NCBI GenBank assembly: GCA_018830105.1 | Contig: JAHJTC010000024.1 | Coordinates: 281,253-345,252, forward strand | Length of the DNA: 64,000 nt | From: Bacteroidota bacterium | GTDB taxonomy: Bacteria > Bacteroidota > Bacteroidia > Bacteroidales > F082 | Direction of reading: 5' to 3' | In this document: piece after piece, positions 7,896 through 17,103 of the stretch | Layout of the letters: each line of letters begins with the position of its first letter | Position numbering within the stretch: position 1 is the first letter of the stretch | Position numbers and translations under genes: made by a program | Notes under the pieces: generated by a model | Databases searched by the model: none | Told to the model about the DNA's origin: nothing | Seen by the model: only the letters and a program-made list of their open reading frames with translations

Positions 7896-10112
7896 TTAAT
7901 TTATCTTTTCTGATCTCAGCTCTTCAGGGGTTTGTTCCGCTGTTTCAACTTCTTTTATCACCAACACATCATTAAATGTAATCTTAAATGTTGTGCCCTT
8001 GTTGAGCGTCGAATCAACGGTAATAGTCCCATGCATTGCGTTTACCAAGCGTTGCGTAATAGCCAAACCCAGTCCGGTTCCCCTGTACCTCGACGAGTCG
8101 GCATGGTGCTGATAAAAGGCTTCAAATATTTTATCAACCCCCTCAGGATCAATTCCTATTCCAGAATCTTTAACTGCCAGTTGAATATTTATGGCCATGG
8201 GTTTTTTGCTTTCCAAAACAAGCAGCCGCAGTTGGATACCCCCTTGGGGAGTGAATTTAATAGCATTCCCAACCAAATTAAAAAGTATTTGCCGCATACT
8301 GGTCTCACTTAGAAAGACCAATTTTGGCAATGTTTCATCAACATAAACATCAAAACTCAAAAATTTTTCGTCAAGCTGAAGCGAAAAAAGTTGCTTGATT
8401 TCCTGCATCAGCACTCTTAAATCAAGTGGGGTATTTTCAATTTTTAGTTTGTCAGCTTCAATTTTTGATAAATCAAGAATATCATTGATTAACAACAGCA
8501 GGTTTCTCCCCGAGCTCCTGATAGATTCGAGGTAGCTGCGCTTTTGGGGGTCATCAATTACGTTTTCTAAAATGTCAGTAAACCCAATAATAGAATTCAT
8601 TGGAGTTCTGATTTCGTGACTCATATTGGCCAAAAACTGACTCTTAAGCCGATTGTGCTTTTCAGCCTCTTCTTTTGCCAGCAATAGCTTTTCTGCATAA
8701 AGACTCAATTCCTGTTGTGCTTTTTCAATTTCATCATTCTGACTTTGAAGCTGCGCATTAGAGTGATTTTTTAAACGGATTACATAAAGCCCGACCAGCA
8801 GGGAGATCATTAAAATGATCAAAGCAGACATACCAATCCAGTTGATAAGTTTCTGATCTTTCATCTGCAATTCGGCCAGCTCTTTTTGATGTCTGAGCAA
8901 TGCGATCTGACTTTCACTTCTTTCGCGGTCAAAAAGCGTTTGCATTTGAATCACTGTTCTGCTGATAGTATTGTTTAAAATACTGTCATTGATCGCACTT
9001 GCTCTCTCAAAAAATTCAAGTGCCGTGGCATAATCACCTCGTTCTTTGTTGATTATGTACATCAGATCGTATGCCTGGCCCAATAATGCCAGCGCACTAG
9101 TTTGTTCTGCTGTGGCAATTCCTCTTTCCAGGTAATTTAAAGCCTGATCAAAATTCTTCTCAAGAATATACAATTCTGCTACATTAATATAACTTATTGC
9201 GAGGTAGTACTTCTCCCCTATTGACTCATTCAATTCAAGGCTCAGCAAGTAATAATTTCGGGCTTTGGGATACTCTTTTCTATACTTATAAACATTGCCA
9301 AGGTCGTTGTAGCAAATCGCAACACCACGCTCAGAACCAGCTTCACGATTTACCTCAAGCGAGAGCAAATAATACTCTAAGGCTTTTGTTACCTCTCCCT
9401 TTTTGAAAAATACATTTCCTATGTTATTCAAATTGATTGCGACACCTAGTAAATCATTTTGTTGCTGTTCAAATTTTAAGCATTCGCGAAAACGGCGGAG
9501 CGCTTCTTCATAATTACCCAAAATATATTGAATATTACCCAAGCCATTGGCAGCAATCACGTAGGCCTTTTCATCATTTATCTCGCTGGCTATAGCCAAT
9601 GCCGATAAATGATAGTCATTTGCCTGCCGATAGTTATCTATTCTGCGATGTACCACACCCAAATTATTGAATGCCCGCATTTTATCATTAATAAAACCTA
9701 GTGAATCCGCAATTTTTAGCTGTTTTTGATGCCAATAGATCGAAAGTGAATATTGTGCCTGATTGCGTTCATTTATACCATTAGCGTTTAGCATGCCTAA
9801 CAGCTGCTTTTCCCATCCATTGGCAAGAGCAATAAAAAGGGCTTCCCTGATGGTTGAATCCACTGTATTCCTCTTTTCAAGGAAAATATCCGGCTGGGCA
9901 TAGATTCTTGCCGCTTCCAATAATTGATAAAATCGCAAACTATCCGGCACGTTATGCTGCCTTGCCTCACTAAGCAAACTATCAGCAGCAAACACTTCTC
10001 TTGCCTGAACACTAAAACTAAAAGTAAAAAATAACAAAACTACACCACACAGCTTAGATAAAATGTGCAGGTGAAACGAGTTCGCAAAATTATTGTTGGG
10101 TGATTGTTTCAT
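7896..10112 (-). CDS. TPR-containing sensor histidine kinase
   Basis: 738 residues from the ATG at 10112 (an earlier in-frame TTG-like start at 10133 would spoil the signal peptide). Seen: signal sequence (1-37, ending SFSVQA), a periplasmic domain of about six to eight tetratricopeptide repeats (~70-380, recurrent N-x-A-x2-Y-x3-G patterns such as NNLGVVHRRIDNYRQA), one membrane helix (~415-440), a coiled coil, HisKA with MSHEIRTPMNSIIG (~495), and a complete HATPase (NAIKFT N-box, DSGIGI, GTGLGLAIT). It should autophosphorylate on the HisKA histidine in the cytosol in response to a periplasmic cue. The stop TAA is followed without a gap by an in-frame receiver-like ORF, suggesting a split hybrid kinase. 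Downstream is a second receiver-kinase. Confidence 0.92.
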   Translation of the reverse strand: MKQSPNNNFANSFHLHILSKLCGVVLLFFTFSFSVQAREVFAADSLLSEARQHNVPDSLRFYQLLEAARIYAQPDIFLEKRNTVDSTIREALFIALANGWEKQLLGMLNANGINERNQAQYSLSIYWHQKQLKIADSLGFINDKMRAFNNLGVVHRRIDNYRQANDYHLSALAIASEINDEKAYVIAANGLGNIQYILGNYEEALRRFRECLKFEQQQNDLLGVAINLNNIGNVFFKKGEVTKALEYYLLSLEVNREAGSERGVAICYNDLGNVYKYRKEYPKARNYYLLSLELNESIGEKYYLAISYINVAELYILEKNFDQALNYLERGIATAEQTSALALLGQAYDLMYIINKERGDYATALEFFERASAINDSILNNTISRTVIQMQTLFDRERSESQIALLRHQKELAELQMKDQKLINWIGMSALIILMISLLVGLYVIRLKNHSNAQLQSQNDEIEKAQQELSLYAEKLLLAKEEAEKHNRLKSQFLANMSHEIRTPMNSIIGFTDILENVIDDPQKRSYLESIRSSGRNLLLLINDILDLSKIEADKLKIENTPLDLRVLMQEIKQLFSLQLDEKFLSFDVYVDETLPKLVFLSETSMRQILFNLVGNAIKFTPQGGIQLRLLVLESKKPMAINIQLAVKDSGIGIDPEGVDKIFEAFYQHHADSSRYRGTGLGLAITQRLVNAMHGTITVDSTLNKGTTFKITFNDVLVIKEVETAEQTPEELRSEKIN

Positions 10113-10337
10113 AAAGTATTTGGTGCAATGCAACCATTAAATCACGGAAAATTCTTGTATTTGGTTATTGCTTACTCACAGACAAATGTACATGATTTTT
10201 TCAATTTTTTCTATTTCACCAGGCTTATTAATGCTTTATTGCAGCAAAGAAGGTTTTTCCCATTTCCTGATCAGCATCATTCACCAGCCCAACCAATAAA
10301 AAAAGGCTGCTACATGCAAAGAATTGAGCAATAAGGT

Positions 10338-10345
10338 TAATTTTG
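10338..10345 (+). promoter_or_regulatory. possible -7 box (TAATTTTG)
   Basis: Matches TAnnTTTG 17 bases before the GT9 start at 10363, which would give a very short 5' leader. The nearest TTG upstream is only 11 bases away, so the -33 element is unclear. Confidence 0.4.
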
Positions 10346-10362
10346 CACGGCAATCTTGCACT

Positions 10363-11358
10363 ATGATTCAAAAAATTCTCTTAATCCAGACAGCCTCATT
10401 GGGTGATGTCGTATTGGCCACTTCACTGCTCGAAAAGCTGCACACCCATTTTCCTGAAGCAGAAATTGATTTGCTGATTAAAAAAGGGTATGAAGGCTTG
10501 TTTACGGAGCATCCTTTTTTAAATGAGTTGTGGATTTGGGACAAGACAGAAGCTAAATACCAAAACCTTTTCCGGCTGATAAAACAGCTGAGAAAAAACG
10601 CATTTGATACAGTCATAAATTTACAGCGTTTTGCTGCTACCGGATTAATTACTAACCTAATAGAAGCCAAAACTCGCATTGGATTCAGCAAAAATCCTTT
10701 GAGTCTTTTTTATACCAGACGCATCAGGCATTTTATAGGCGAACAAGGACAATCGCCTCACGAAACAGTTCGTAATCATGCACTTATTGTCCATCTAACG
10801 AATGAACAGGTAGCCAAACCAAGGCTTTATCCTTCTAAAAACGATAGTGCCAAGGTTTCGCAATACAAAACCAAAACCTATATCTGCATTGCCCCAGCAT
10901 CTTTGTGGTTTACCAAACAATATCCGGAAGATAAATGGGTCGAATTAATGCAAAATATATCCCCACATTTTCACATTTATCTGCTTGGGTCAAAAGCTGA
11001 TTTTGACTTGTGCAATCGTATTATCGAAAAATCACATTTTCAAAACAGCATAAATTTATCCGGAAAGCTGAGTTTACTGGAGTCGGCTGCTTTGATGCGC
11101 GATGCCCACATGAATTTCGTAAACGACTCAGCACCAATGCACTTGTGTAGCGCCGTGAATGCACCAGTAACGGCAATTTATTGTTCCACTGTTCCGGAAT
11201 TTGGCTTTGGGCCACTTTCAGCAGATTCAGCAATCGTTCAAACTGATGAACAACTTGAATGCCGTCCATGTGGCTTGCATGGCTGGCAGGAATGTCCAAA
11301 AAAACATTTTCGCTGTGCAACCAGCATTTCAACACAAAAATTACTCGCACGTATATGA
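10363..11358 (+). CDS. glycosyltransferase family 9 (heptosyltransferase-like)
   Basis: 331 residues. GT9 enzymes add heptose or a related sugar to the lipopolysaccharide core on the cytosolic face of the inner membrane. Seen: the N-terminal signature MIQKILLIQTASLGDVVLATSLLEKL-like start (acceptor loop), a middle APASLWFTKQYPEDKW segment typical of the start of the C-terminal Rossmann domain (~180-195), and the donor-binding stretch NDSAPMHLCSAVNAPVTAIYCSTVPEFGFGPLS (in pieces, ~250-285), as in WaaF. The ATG at 10363 was chosen because the beta-strand KILLIQTA begins right there; the longer upstream frame has no family similarity. Its TGA overlaps the next ATG (ATGA at 11355-11358), so it is translationally coupled to tsaC. 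Confidence 0.88.
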   Translation: MIQKILLIQTASLGDVVLATSLLEKLHTHFPEAEIDLLIKKGYEGLFTEHPFLNELWIWDKTEAKYQNLFRLIKQLRKNAFDTVINLQRFAATGLITNLIEAKTRIGFSKNPLSLFYTRRIRHFIGEQGQSPHETVRNHALIVHLTNEQVAKPRLYPSKNDSAKVSQYKTKTYICIAPASLWFTKQYPEDKWVELMQNISPHFHIYLLGSKADFDLCNRIIEKSHFQNSINLSGKLSLLESAALMRDAHMNFVNDSAPMHLCSAVNAPVTAIYCSTVPEFGFGPLSADSAIVQTDEQLECRPCGLHGWQECPKKHFRCATSISTQKLLARI

Positions 11359-11927
11359 TGACCTACGAAGAAGAAATAGAAGCTGCCGTTAAGATTCTAA
11401 AGGAAGGCAAGGTGATGCTCTATCCAACAGACACCATCTGGGGACTTGGCTGTGACGCCACCAATCCAAAAGCTGTTGAAAAAATATATAAAATCAAACG
11501 CCGATCAGAAAACAAAAGCCTGATTGCCCTAATTGATAGCGAAGAGCGTTTGACACAGTATGTAAAAGTGGTGCCAGCGATTGCCTACGACCTCATTCAT
11601 AATGCTGCCAATCCGATAAGTATTGTATATCCGGGCGCACAAAATCTCGCTAAAAACGCTATCGGATCTGACAAAACAGTTTGCATCAGGATCACCACAC
11701 ATGAATTTTGCAAAGAAGTAGTTAAGCGATTTGGCAAAGCCATTGCTTCCACTTCTGCTAATCTTTCAGGGCAGCCCACACCCTTGATTTTTAATCAGAT
11801 CTCCGATGAAATCAAACAAGCTGTTGACCATATTGTAGGCTTATACCAGGATGAGTTAAAACTTCCCAAAGCATCAACAATTATTAAGCTTGAAACAGAT
11901 GGCAGCTTTGAAATACTAAGGCATTGA
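11355..11927 (+). CDS. tsaC: L-threonylcarbamoyladenylate synthase (TsaC/YwlC/Sua5 family)
   Basis: 190 residues. Makes threonylcarbamoyl-AMP from threonine, bicarbonate and ATP for the t6A37 modification of ANN-decoding tRNAs (cytosol). Seen: the YrdC/Sua5 signature KVMLYPTDTIWGLGCDATNPKAVEKIYKIKRR (in pieces, ~17-48), SLIALIDS, and the STSANLSGQPTP motif. Length fits the single-domain TsaC type without the Sua5 C-terminal domain. The start is one of two adjacent ATGs (11355, 11358) overlapping the stop of the GT9 gene. TsaB, TsaD and TsaE are not in the window. Confidence 0.93.
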   Translation: MMTYEEEIEAAVKILKEGKVMLYPTDTIWGLGCDATNPKAVEKIYKIKRRSENKSLIALIDSEERLTQYVKVVPAIAYDLIHNAANPISIVYPGAQNLAKNAIGSDKTVCIRITTHEFCKEVVKRFGKAIASTSANLSGQPTPLIFNQISDEIKQAVDHIVGLYQDELKLPKASTIIKLETDGSFEILRH

Positions 11928-12081
11928 GGATTCGCGACGTTCAATTGTCCAAAATATTTACCCAATCAAATTGAACAGTACTTAATCTAATTTTGTTTCA
12001 AGTGTAAGGCTTAATCACAAAGACGAAAAAATAAATTCAGCAATCGTTTGCATTGATTCTATTGACATTGGTTATTTAGAC

Positions 12082-12113
12082 TTGATAAAAATTACGCAAA
12101 ATTTGTACTTTTG
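12082..12113 (+). promoter_or_regulatory. Bacteroidota-type promoter for the E1 dehydrogenase gene
   Basis: TTG at 12082-12084, 21 bases, then TACTTTTG at 12106-12113, a full match to the -7 consensus TAnnTTTG. The start codon follows 44 bases later at 12158. Confidence 0.6.
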
Positions 12114-12157
12114 CATCAGCATTCAATCACAGCTTCAAAAGCTTAAAACAGTTGATA

Positions 12158-14203
12158 ATGACACAAAAAAGAAAATTTACCTTAGACAATACGGACAAAG
12201 AAACCCTAAAAAAATGGTACAGCCTGTTAACCATTGGGCGCCAGCTTGACGAAAAAGCACCTAATTATCTCAAGCAGGCATTGGGATGGTCGTATCATGC
12301 GCCCTATGCCGGCCACGATGGAATTCAACTTGCAATTGGACAAGTATTTAATCGTGAAACCGACTTTCTTTTCCCTTATTATCGTGACATGCTAACGGCT
12401 ATTTCTGCCGGGCTAACAGCAGAAGAAATTATTCTAAACGGACTCTCCAAAGCCGATGATCTTGCCAGTGGCGGGCGTCATATGTCAAACCATTTTGCAA
12501 AACCCGAATGGAACATCCAAAATGTTTCGTCTGCAACCGGAAATCACACCTTACATGCTGTGGGAACCGCCAGAGGGATAAAGCAATATGGATCCAAAGG
12601 TGTTGCCATCAGTTCACAAGGCGAATCCTCCACCTCCGAAGGTTATGTTTTTGAAGCCATTAACGGCGCCTCGAACGAAAAACTACCTGTAATATTTGTG
12701 TTTCAGGATAATCAGTTTGGCATTTCAGTGCCACAAAAAGATCAATCGGCCAACCGTCGTGCTGCTGAGAACTATTCAGGTATGAAAAACCTGAAAATTA
12801 TATATTGCGATGGCAAAAGTATTTTTAACGCTATGAATGCCATGTTTGAAGCACGCGAACATATTGAAAAACATGGAGAACCAGTAATTGTGCACGCCAA
12901 TTGCGTTCGTATTCATTCGCACTCCAATTCGGACCGGCATGAGCTCTATCGCGATGATAATGAGCGTCATTGTGTAACAATGAGTGATCCGCTAACACGT
13001 TTTAGAGTGCAGTTGATCCACTCAGGAAAATTTACCGATGAAGAGCTTGACGCACTGGATGCTGAAGCAAAGAAGACCATTTCGGCGGCTCATAAAAAAG
13101 TGATTAAAGCTGCTGATCCAAGTCCGGATAGTATTTTCGACTTTGTATTGCCAGAACCCTATGCAGCCGAAAAATATCCCGAAGGCATTCACGACGGCAC
13201 CAAAGGGAAATCGTTAAAGTTTATACAGGCGCTGAATGAAACGCTTAAGGATGAGTTCCGCAAAAATCCCGACACTTATATTTGGGGGCAGGATGTCGCC
13301 AACAAAGACAAGGGCGGTATATTTAATGTAACCAAAGGTATGCAGCAGGAATTCGGCAAAAATCGCGTGTTTAATGCGCCTATTGCCGAAGACTATATCA
13401 TGGGTACGGCTAATGGCATGAGCCGTTTCGATAAGAAAATCCGTATTGTTGTTGAGGGAGCTGAATTCGCAGATTATTTTTGGCCTGCGATGGAGCAATT
13501 GGTCGAAACTTCGCACGATTACTGGCGCAGCAATGGCGCTTTTTCGCCAAACATTACAATCAGGTTGGCCTCAGGCGGTTATATTGGTGGCGGACTTTAT
13601 CACTCCCAAACTATTGAAGGCGCCCTGGCAACTTTTCCGGGTTTGAGGATTGTTTACCCGTCTTATGCCGACGATGCTGCCGGTTTGTTACGTACAGCCA
13701 TGCGCAGTGAGGGTCCTACTGTATTTCTGGAGCCCAAGGCCTTGTACAACGACCCACTTGCTGAAACAGTCGTTCCCGACGATTTTGAAGTGCCATTTGG
13801 CAAAGCCAGGATTCGCAGAAGCGGTAGTGATCTGAGTATCATCACCTACGGAAATACCACACATATGGCCGTTGAGGTAGCTGATCGCATCAGTGACGAA
13901 ACCGGCAAGGAAATTGAAGTGTTGGATATCCGCAGTTTGATTCCGCTCGACAAAGCAGCAATCATTGAATCGATAAAAAAGACCTCACGCGTGCTTGTTG
14001 TCCACGAAGATAAAGTTTTTGCAGGATTTGGAGGCGAGCTGGCTGCTATTGTTGCAGAAGAAGCTTTTGAATATTTGGATGCGCCAGTGAAACGTATTGG
14101 ATCTACCTTTACACCCGTTGGGTTCAATCGTATCCTGGAAAAAGCAATACTGCCCAATGCGGATAAAATTTATACCGCAGCCAAAGAAATACTGGATTTT
14201 TAA
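12158..14203 (+). CDS. fused alpha-beta E1 of a 2-oxoacid dehydrogenase complex
   Basis: 681 residues joining the E1-alpha (~1-330) and E1-beta (~345-681) subunits of a thiamine diphosphate-dependent 2-oxoacid dehydrogenase (branched-chain 2-oxoacid or pyruvate type). E1 decarboxylates the 2-oxoacid and acylates the lipoyl group of E2. Seen in alpha: GHDGIQLAIG, the DYxFPYYRD-like FLFPYYRDML, SGGRHMSNHF, the ThDP/metal segment SQGESSTSEG (GES where many members have GDG) and FQDNQFGIS with the metal-ligand Asn. Seen in beta: GQDVANKDKGGIFNVTKG, FGKNRVFNAPIAEDYIMGTANG, VVEGAEFADYFWPAMEQLVE and the C-terminal transketolase fold (VLVVHEDKVFAGFGGELAA). E2 and E3 are not nearby. The ATG at 12158 is preferred over a TTG two codons earlier. 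A terminator follows. Confidence 0.9.
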   Translation: MTQKRKFTLDNTDKETLKKWYSLLTIGRQLDEKAPNYLKQALGWSYHAPYAGHDGIQLAIGQVFNRETDFLFPYYRDMLTAISAGLTAEEIILNGLSKADDLASGGRHMSNHFAKPEWNIQNVSSATGNHTLHAVGTARGIKQYGSKGVAISSQGESSTSEGYVFEAINGASNEKLPVIFVFQDNQFGISVPQKDQSANRRAAENYSGMKNLKIIYCDGKSIFNAMNAMFEAREHIEKHGEPVIVHANCVRIHSHSNSDRHELYRDDNERHCVTMSDPLTRFRVQLIHSGKFTDEELDALDAEAKKTISAAHKKVIKAADPSPDSIFDFVLPEPYAAEKYPEGIHDGTKGKSLKFIQALNETLKDEFRKNPDTYIWGQDVANKDKGGIFNVTKGMQQEFGKNRVFNAPIAEDYIMGTANGMSRFDKKIRIVVEGAEFADYFWPAMEQLVETSHDYWRSNGAFSPNITIRLASGGYIGGGLYHSQTIEGALATFPGLRIVYPSYADDAAGLLRTAMRSEGPTVFLEPKALYNDPLAETVVPDDFEVPFGKARIRRSGSDLSIITYGNTTHMAVEVADRISDETGKEIEVLDIRSLIPLDKAAIIESIKKTSRVLVVHEDKVFAGFGGELAAIVAEEAFEYLDAPVKRIGSTFTPVGFNRILEKAILPNADKIYTAAKEILDF

Positions 14204-14223
14204 CCGGCACATCAACAAATATG

Positions 14224-14258
14224 AAAGCGCTTTGGTGATAACCGGAGCGCTTTTTTTT
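14224..14258 (+). terminator. rho-independent terminator after the E1 gene
   Basis: Arms AGCGCTTTGG and CCGGAGCGCT (10 pairs with two G-T) followed by eight T residues, 20 bases after the stop at 14203. Confidence 0.85.
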
Positions 14259-14441
14259 GTCTTGAAAACTTAGAGAATTAAAACTCAAAAAACAAGCTTT
14301 CTATAATAGCTCAGGACTGATGCACTGATTAAAAATAAATCTGTCGCTTGCTTGAACTTTTATTTCCAAATCCTTATTGCTTAACAATCTTTAACGCCGC
14401 AAACGACATGTAAAAACAAGTTCTTGCAATAATTGTTTACT

Positions 14442-14473
14442 TTTGAAAGTTAGCAATTCATCGTCTATCTTTG
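14442..14473 (+). promoter_or_regulatory. Bacteroidota-type promoter for the S41 protease
   Basis: TTTG at 14442-14445, 20 bases, then TATCTTTG at 14466-14473; both elements match the consensus, 50 bases before the ATG at 14524. The 320-base gap 14204-14523 otherwise holds the upstream terminator and AT-rich sequence with no ORF. Confidence 0.65.
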
Positions 14474-14523
14474 TCTGGCATAATGCCTGTAACAAGCAAT
14501 AAAAGTTCATAAAATATTTGATA

Positions 14524-16128
14524 ATGAAACATTTTGCATTATTAATTGCCTTTTCGTTTTTAAGTTTTTCAGTAATGTCGCAGAAAGCTGTTAAGACTGA
14601 TCCTAAAGAAACCAGTCAGAAATTTGCAGCAGCACTATTTTATATCGACAATTTCTACGTTGACAGCACCGACACGCCCAAACTGGTTGAGGATGCTATT
14701 GTTACGATGTTAAAAGATCTTGACCCACATTCATCTTATTATTCTAAGGATGACATCGCTGCTGCCAACGAACCTTTGGAAGGCAGTTTTGAAGGAATCG
14801 GTGTTACCTTTCAACTACTCAGAGATACTATTTTAGTGGTTTCACCCGTTCCCGGCGGCCCTTCGGAAGAGTTGGGCATCCTTGCGGGCGATCGCATTCT
14901 AAAGATTAATGGAGAAGAAGCTTTTGGGAAAAAAGTGACCAATAAATTTGTAATGGATCGTTTACGTGGCAAAAAAGGCACCAAGGTTGATGTCAGCATT
15001 TTACGCAATTACAATCCTGATTTGATTGACTACACCATTATTCGCGACAAAATCCCAATCCATAGTATAGATGCCACCTATATGCTTGACAAAGATATCG
15101 GATATATCAAGCTTAACCGTTTTTCAAAAACCTCCATGGAGGAGTATTACCAATCCATGGAAGAACTAAAAAAAGGCGGCATGGAGCATTTGATACTCGA
15201 TTTGAGAGGCAACTCAGGAGGTTTTCTGAATGTAGCCGTTGAGCTTTCGGATGAATTTCTGGACGAAGGCAAACTGATCGTTTATACCGAAGGTCTCAAG
15301 AGTCCCCGCCAGGATTTTTCAGCAACATCTAAAGGCAGTTTTGAAAAAGGTAAACTAGTTGTTTTAATCAACGAAGGCTCTGCTTCTGCCAGTGAGATCG
15401 TATCTGGTGCTGTTCAGGACTGGGATCGCGCTGTTGTTATCGGGCGTCGGTCCTTTGGCAAGGGCCTTGTCCAGCGTCCTTTTCAGCTGCCCGACGGTTC
15501 TGTTATTCGTTTAACTGCTGCCCGTTACTACACACCCAGCGGAAGAAGCATTCAACGACCTTATGACGAAGGCAGCGAGACCTATTTCAAAGATCTTTAT
15601 ACACGTCAGTTGAATGGTGAACTTGTAAATGCCGACAGCATTCACTTTCCTGACTCACTAAAATATTCTACAGCAGCTAATCGCACCGTTTTTGGCGGAG
15701 GAGGCATCATGCCCGATATTTTTGTGCCAGTGGACACATTTCATCTGACCAAATACTATTCCGACCTCATTCGCAAAGGTGTTTTCAATCGTTACACCAT
15801 CGATTTTTCTAATGAAAACAGAGATCAATTCAAAAAAACCTTTAAAAACATCGATAAATATATCAGTGATTTCGATGTCAGTCAGGCTATGATGGACGAT
15901 TTTCTGGCGCTGGCCGAAAAAGAGGAGGTGGTTTTTGATGAAGCCTTATTTGATCGATCGGAAGATTATATCAAATTACAAATCAAAGCCTTGATTGCCC
16001 GTAATATCTGGGATATGGAGAGCTACTATCAGGTAGTAAGCAGCAGTGATGAAACCTTGCAACAAGCCATCGAAATCATTAAAAAGAAAAATATGTTTTC
16101 GGAAGTGATTCATCCTTCAGAAAAATAA
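14524..16128 (+). CDS. S41 family C-terminal processing protease (CtpA/Tsp-like)
   Basis: 534 residues with signal peptide (1-20, ending SVMSQ), a helical N-terminal part, a PDZ domain (~85-170: GIGVTF..., GPSEELGILAGDRILKINGEE) and the S41 peptidase core. The catalytic dyad is visible: the middle Ser of SASASE in INEGSASASEIVSG and the Lys of FGKG lie 25 residues apart, as in E. coli Tsp. A C-terminal helical tail (~400-534) is normal for the Bacteroidota version. It cleaves periplasmic proteins from their C-terminus and may help envelope quality control. ATG at 14524; a TTG at 14518 is two codons upstream. It is a single-gene unit with its own promoter. Confidence 0.92.
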   Translation: MKHFALLIAFSFLSFSVMSQKAVKTDPKETSQKFAAALFYIDNFYVDSTDTPKLVEDAIVTMLKDLDPHSSYYSKDDIAAANEPLEGSFEGIGVTFQLLRDTILVVSPVPGGPSEELGILAGDRILKINGEEAFGKKVTNKFVMDRLRGKKGTKVDVSILRNYNPDLIDYTIIRDKIPIHSIDATYMLDKDIGYIKLNRFSKTSMEEYYQSMEELKKGGMEHLILDLRGNSGGFLNVAVELSDEFLDEGKLIVYTEGLKSPRQDFSATSKGSFEKGKLVVLINEGSASASEIVSGAVQDWDRAVVIGRRSFGKGLVQRPFQLPDGSVIRLTAARYYTPSGRSIQRPYDEGSETYFKDLYTRQLNGELVNADSIHFPDSLKYSTAANRTVFGGGGIMPDIFVPVDTFHLTKYYSDLIRKGVFNRYTIDFSNENRDQFKKTFKNIDKYISDFDVSQAMMDDFLALAEKEEVVFDEALFDRSEDYIKLQIKALIARNIWDMESYYQVVSSSDETLQQAIEIIKKKNMFSEVIHPSEK

Positions 16129-16194
16129 ACGCTGAGATTTTAGTTGTTGGTGTGTGAACTCCCAAGTCGCACAGATTTGGTAGGTTGCGATTTG

Positions 16195-17103
16195 CTAATC
16201 TAAAAAACGCGGCGAAAGGTAAGTTCCGCTTCTTCTGGCAAAGTTAAACTGCAAGCTGATTTCGTGTGTGCCACTGTTGTAATTAGCAATTTTTGAAATC
16301 CCAAAATCATAGGCATAATTCATTCTGATACTTGCAGATAAAGCAATCCCCGCTTTTAGAATCAGCGCATCCTGATTGCGGTAAGCCAGGCCGGCCTCCC
16401 ACTGCCCGAAATTAAACTGCACATCAAGTTGAAACCTATTAATGCTTCCCTGCTGATGCCATGAAATACCCGAAAAAAGCTGTATTTCATTTTCCAGGAT
16501 GAACCGATGCATCAGGTAGAAATGGTTGTGAATGGGAATTTTGAAAATGGTAGCTTTACGATGAGGTGTCGTCACATGATTAGCCGCCATTCCCAATGTG
16601 AAATCTTTCCAGTAAAGCTCGAAGCCAAAGGAAAAATCCGGTTTCAGGACTGATTCATCCGGTTTAATAAGAGGCTCGTTGCCTTCCTCAAAAATGAGTT
16701 CCGAAAAACGGACTTGCCGTTGATAAAAGCCTGCACTTAGTCCAAACTGTGCTGACAAAACCTGGGAAAACCTGACCTGATAGGCGTATGAGACCCCTAA
16801 TTGGCGGGTTATTTCCTTGCCTGCAATTTGGTTCAGGAATCCAAATTTCAACCCCATAGGCTGTTGCTCCATAAACAAATCAGCTCCCACATATTGCACC
16901 GAAGGCGCATCCGGGAAGCCGATCCACTGTTGCCTGCCCATCAGTTCCATATTCAACATGCCATTATCTATTATCGCAGCAGGATTGAATACCCTTTGGT
17001 TCATCCCATGCTGACTGAATAGCAGATCCGTTTGAGCAAAAACGGGCACCGAGAGCGCGAGCCCAAGTAACAACAAGCTGATATTTCTGAGTTTACTCAT
17101 CAT
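16195..17103 (-). CDS. PorP/SprF family T9SS outer-membrane protein
   Basis: 302 residues: signal peptide (MMSKLRNISLLLLGLALSVPVFAQ in outline, cleavage near residue 24) followed by a beta-strand-rich barrel. The opening TDLLFSQHGMNQRVFNPA and the spacing of SYAYQVRFSQVLSAQFGLSAGFYQRQ and MNYAYDFGISKIANYNSGTHEISLQFNF (in pieces) are the PorP/SprF pattern. Family members sit in the outer membrane and help attach or present partner type-B-sorted adhesins. Start is one of two adjacent ATGs overlapping the TGA of the OmpA-family gene, so translation is coupled. Third gene of a three-gene T9SS module. Confidence 0.9.
   Translation of the reverse strand: MMSKLRNISLLLLGLALSVPVFAQTDLLFSQHGMNQRVFNPAAIIDNGMLNMELMGRQQWIGFPDAPSVQYVGADLFMEQQPMGLKFGFLNQIAGKEITRQLGVSYAYQVRFSQVLSAQFGLSAGFYQRQVRFSELIFEEGNEPLIKPDESVLKPDFSFGFELYWKDFTLGMAANHVTTPHRKATIFKIPIHNHFYLMHRFILENEIQLFSGISWHQQGSINRFQLDVQFNFGQWEAGLAYRNQDALILKAGIALSASIRMNYAYDFGISKIANYNSGTHEISLQFNFARRSGTYLSPRFLD

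Noticed and set aside
12158..14203. GES in place of GDG in the thiamine site taken as an inactive E1
   Set aside because: Branched-chain E1-alpha proteins use GEG and the acidic ligand plus the following Asn are kept, so activity is still likely.
16129..16194. Possible terminator between the S41 and PorP genes
   Set aside because: No stable hairpin followed by a T run was found in this short convergent gap.
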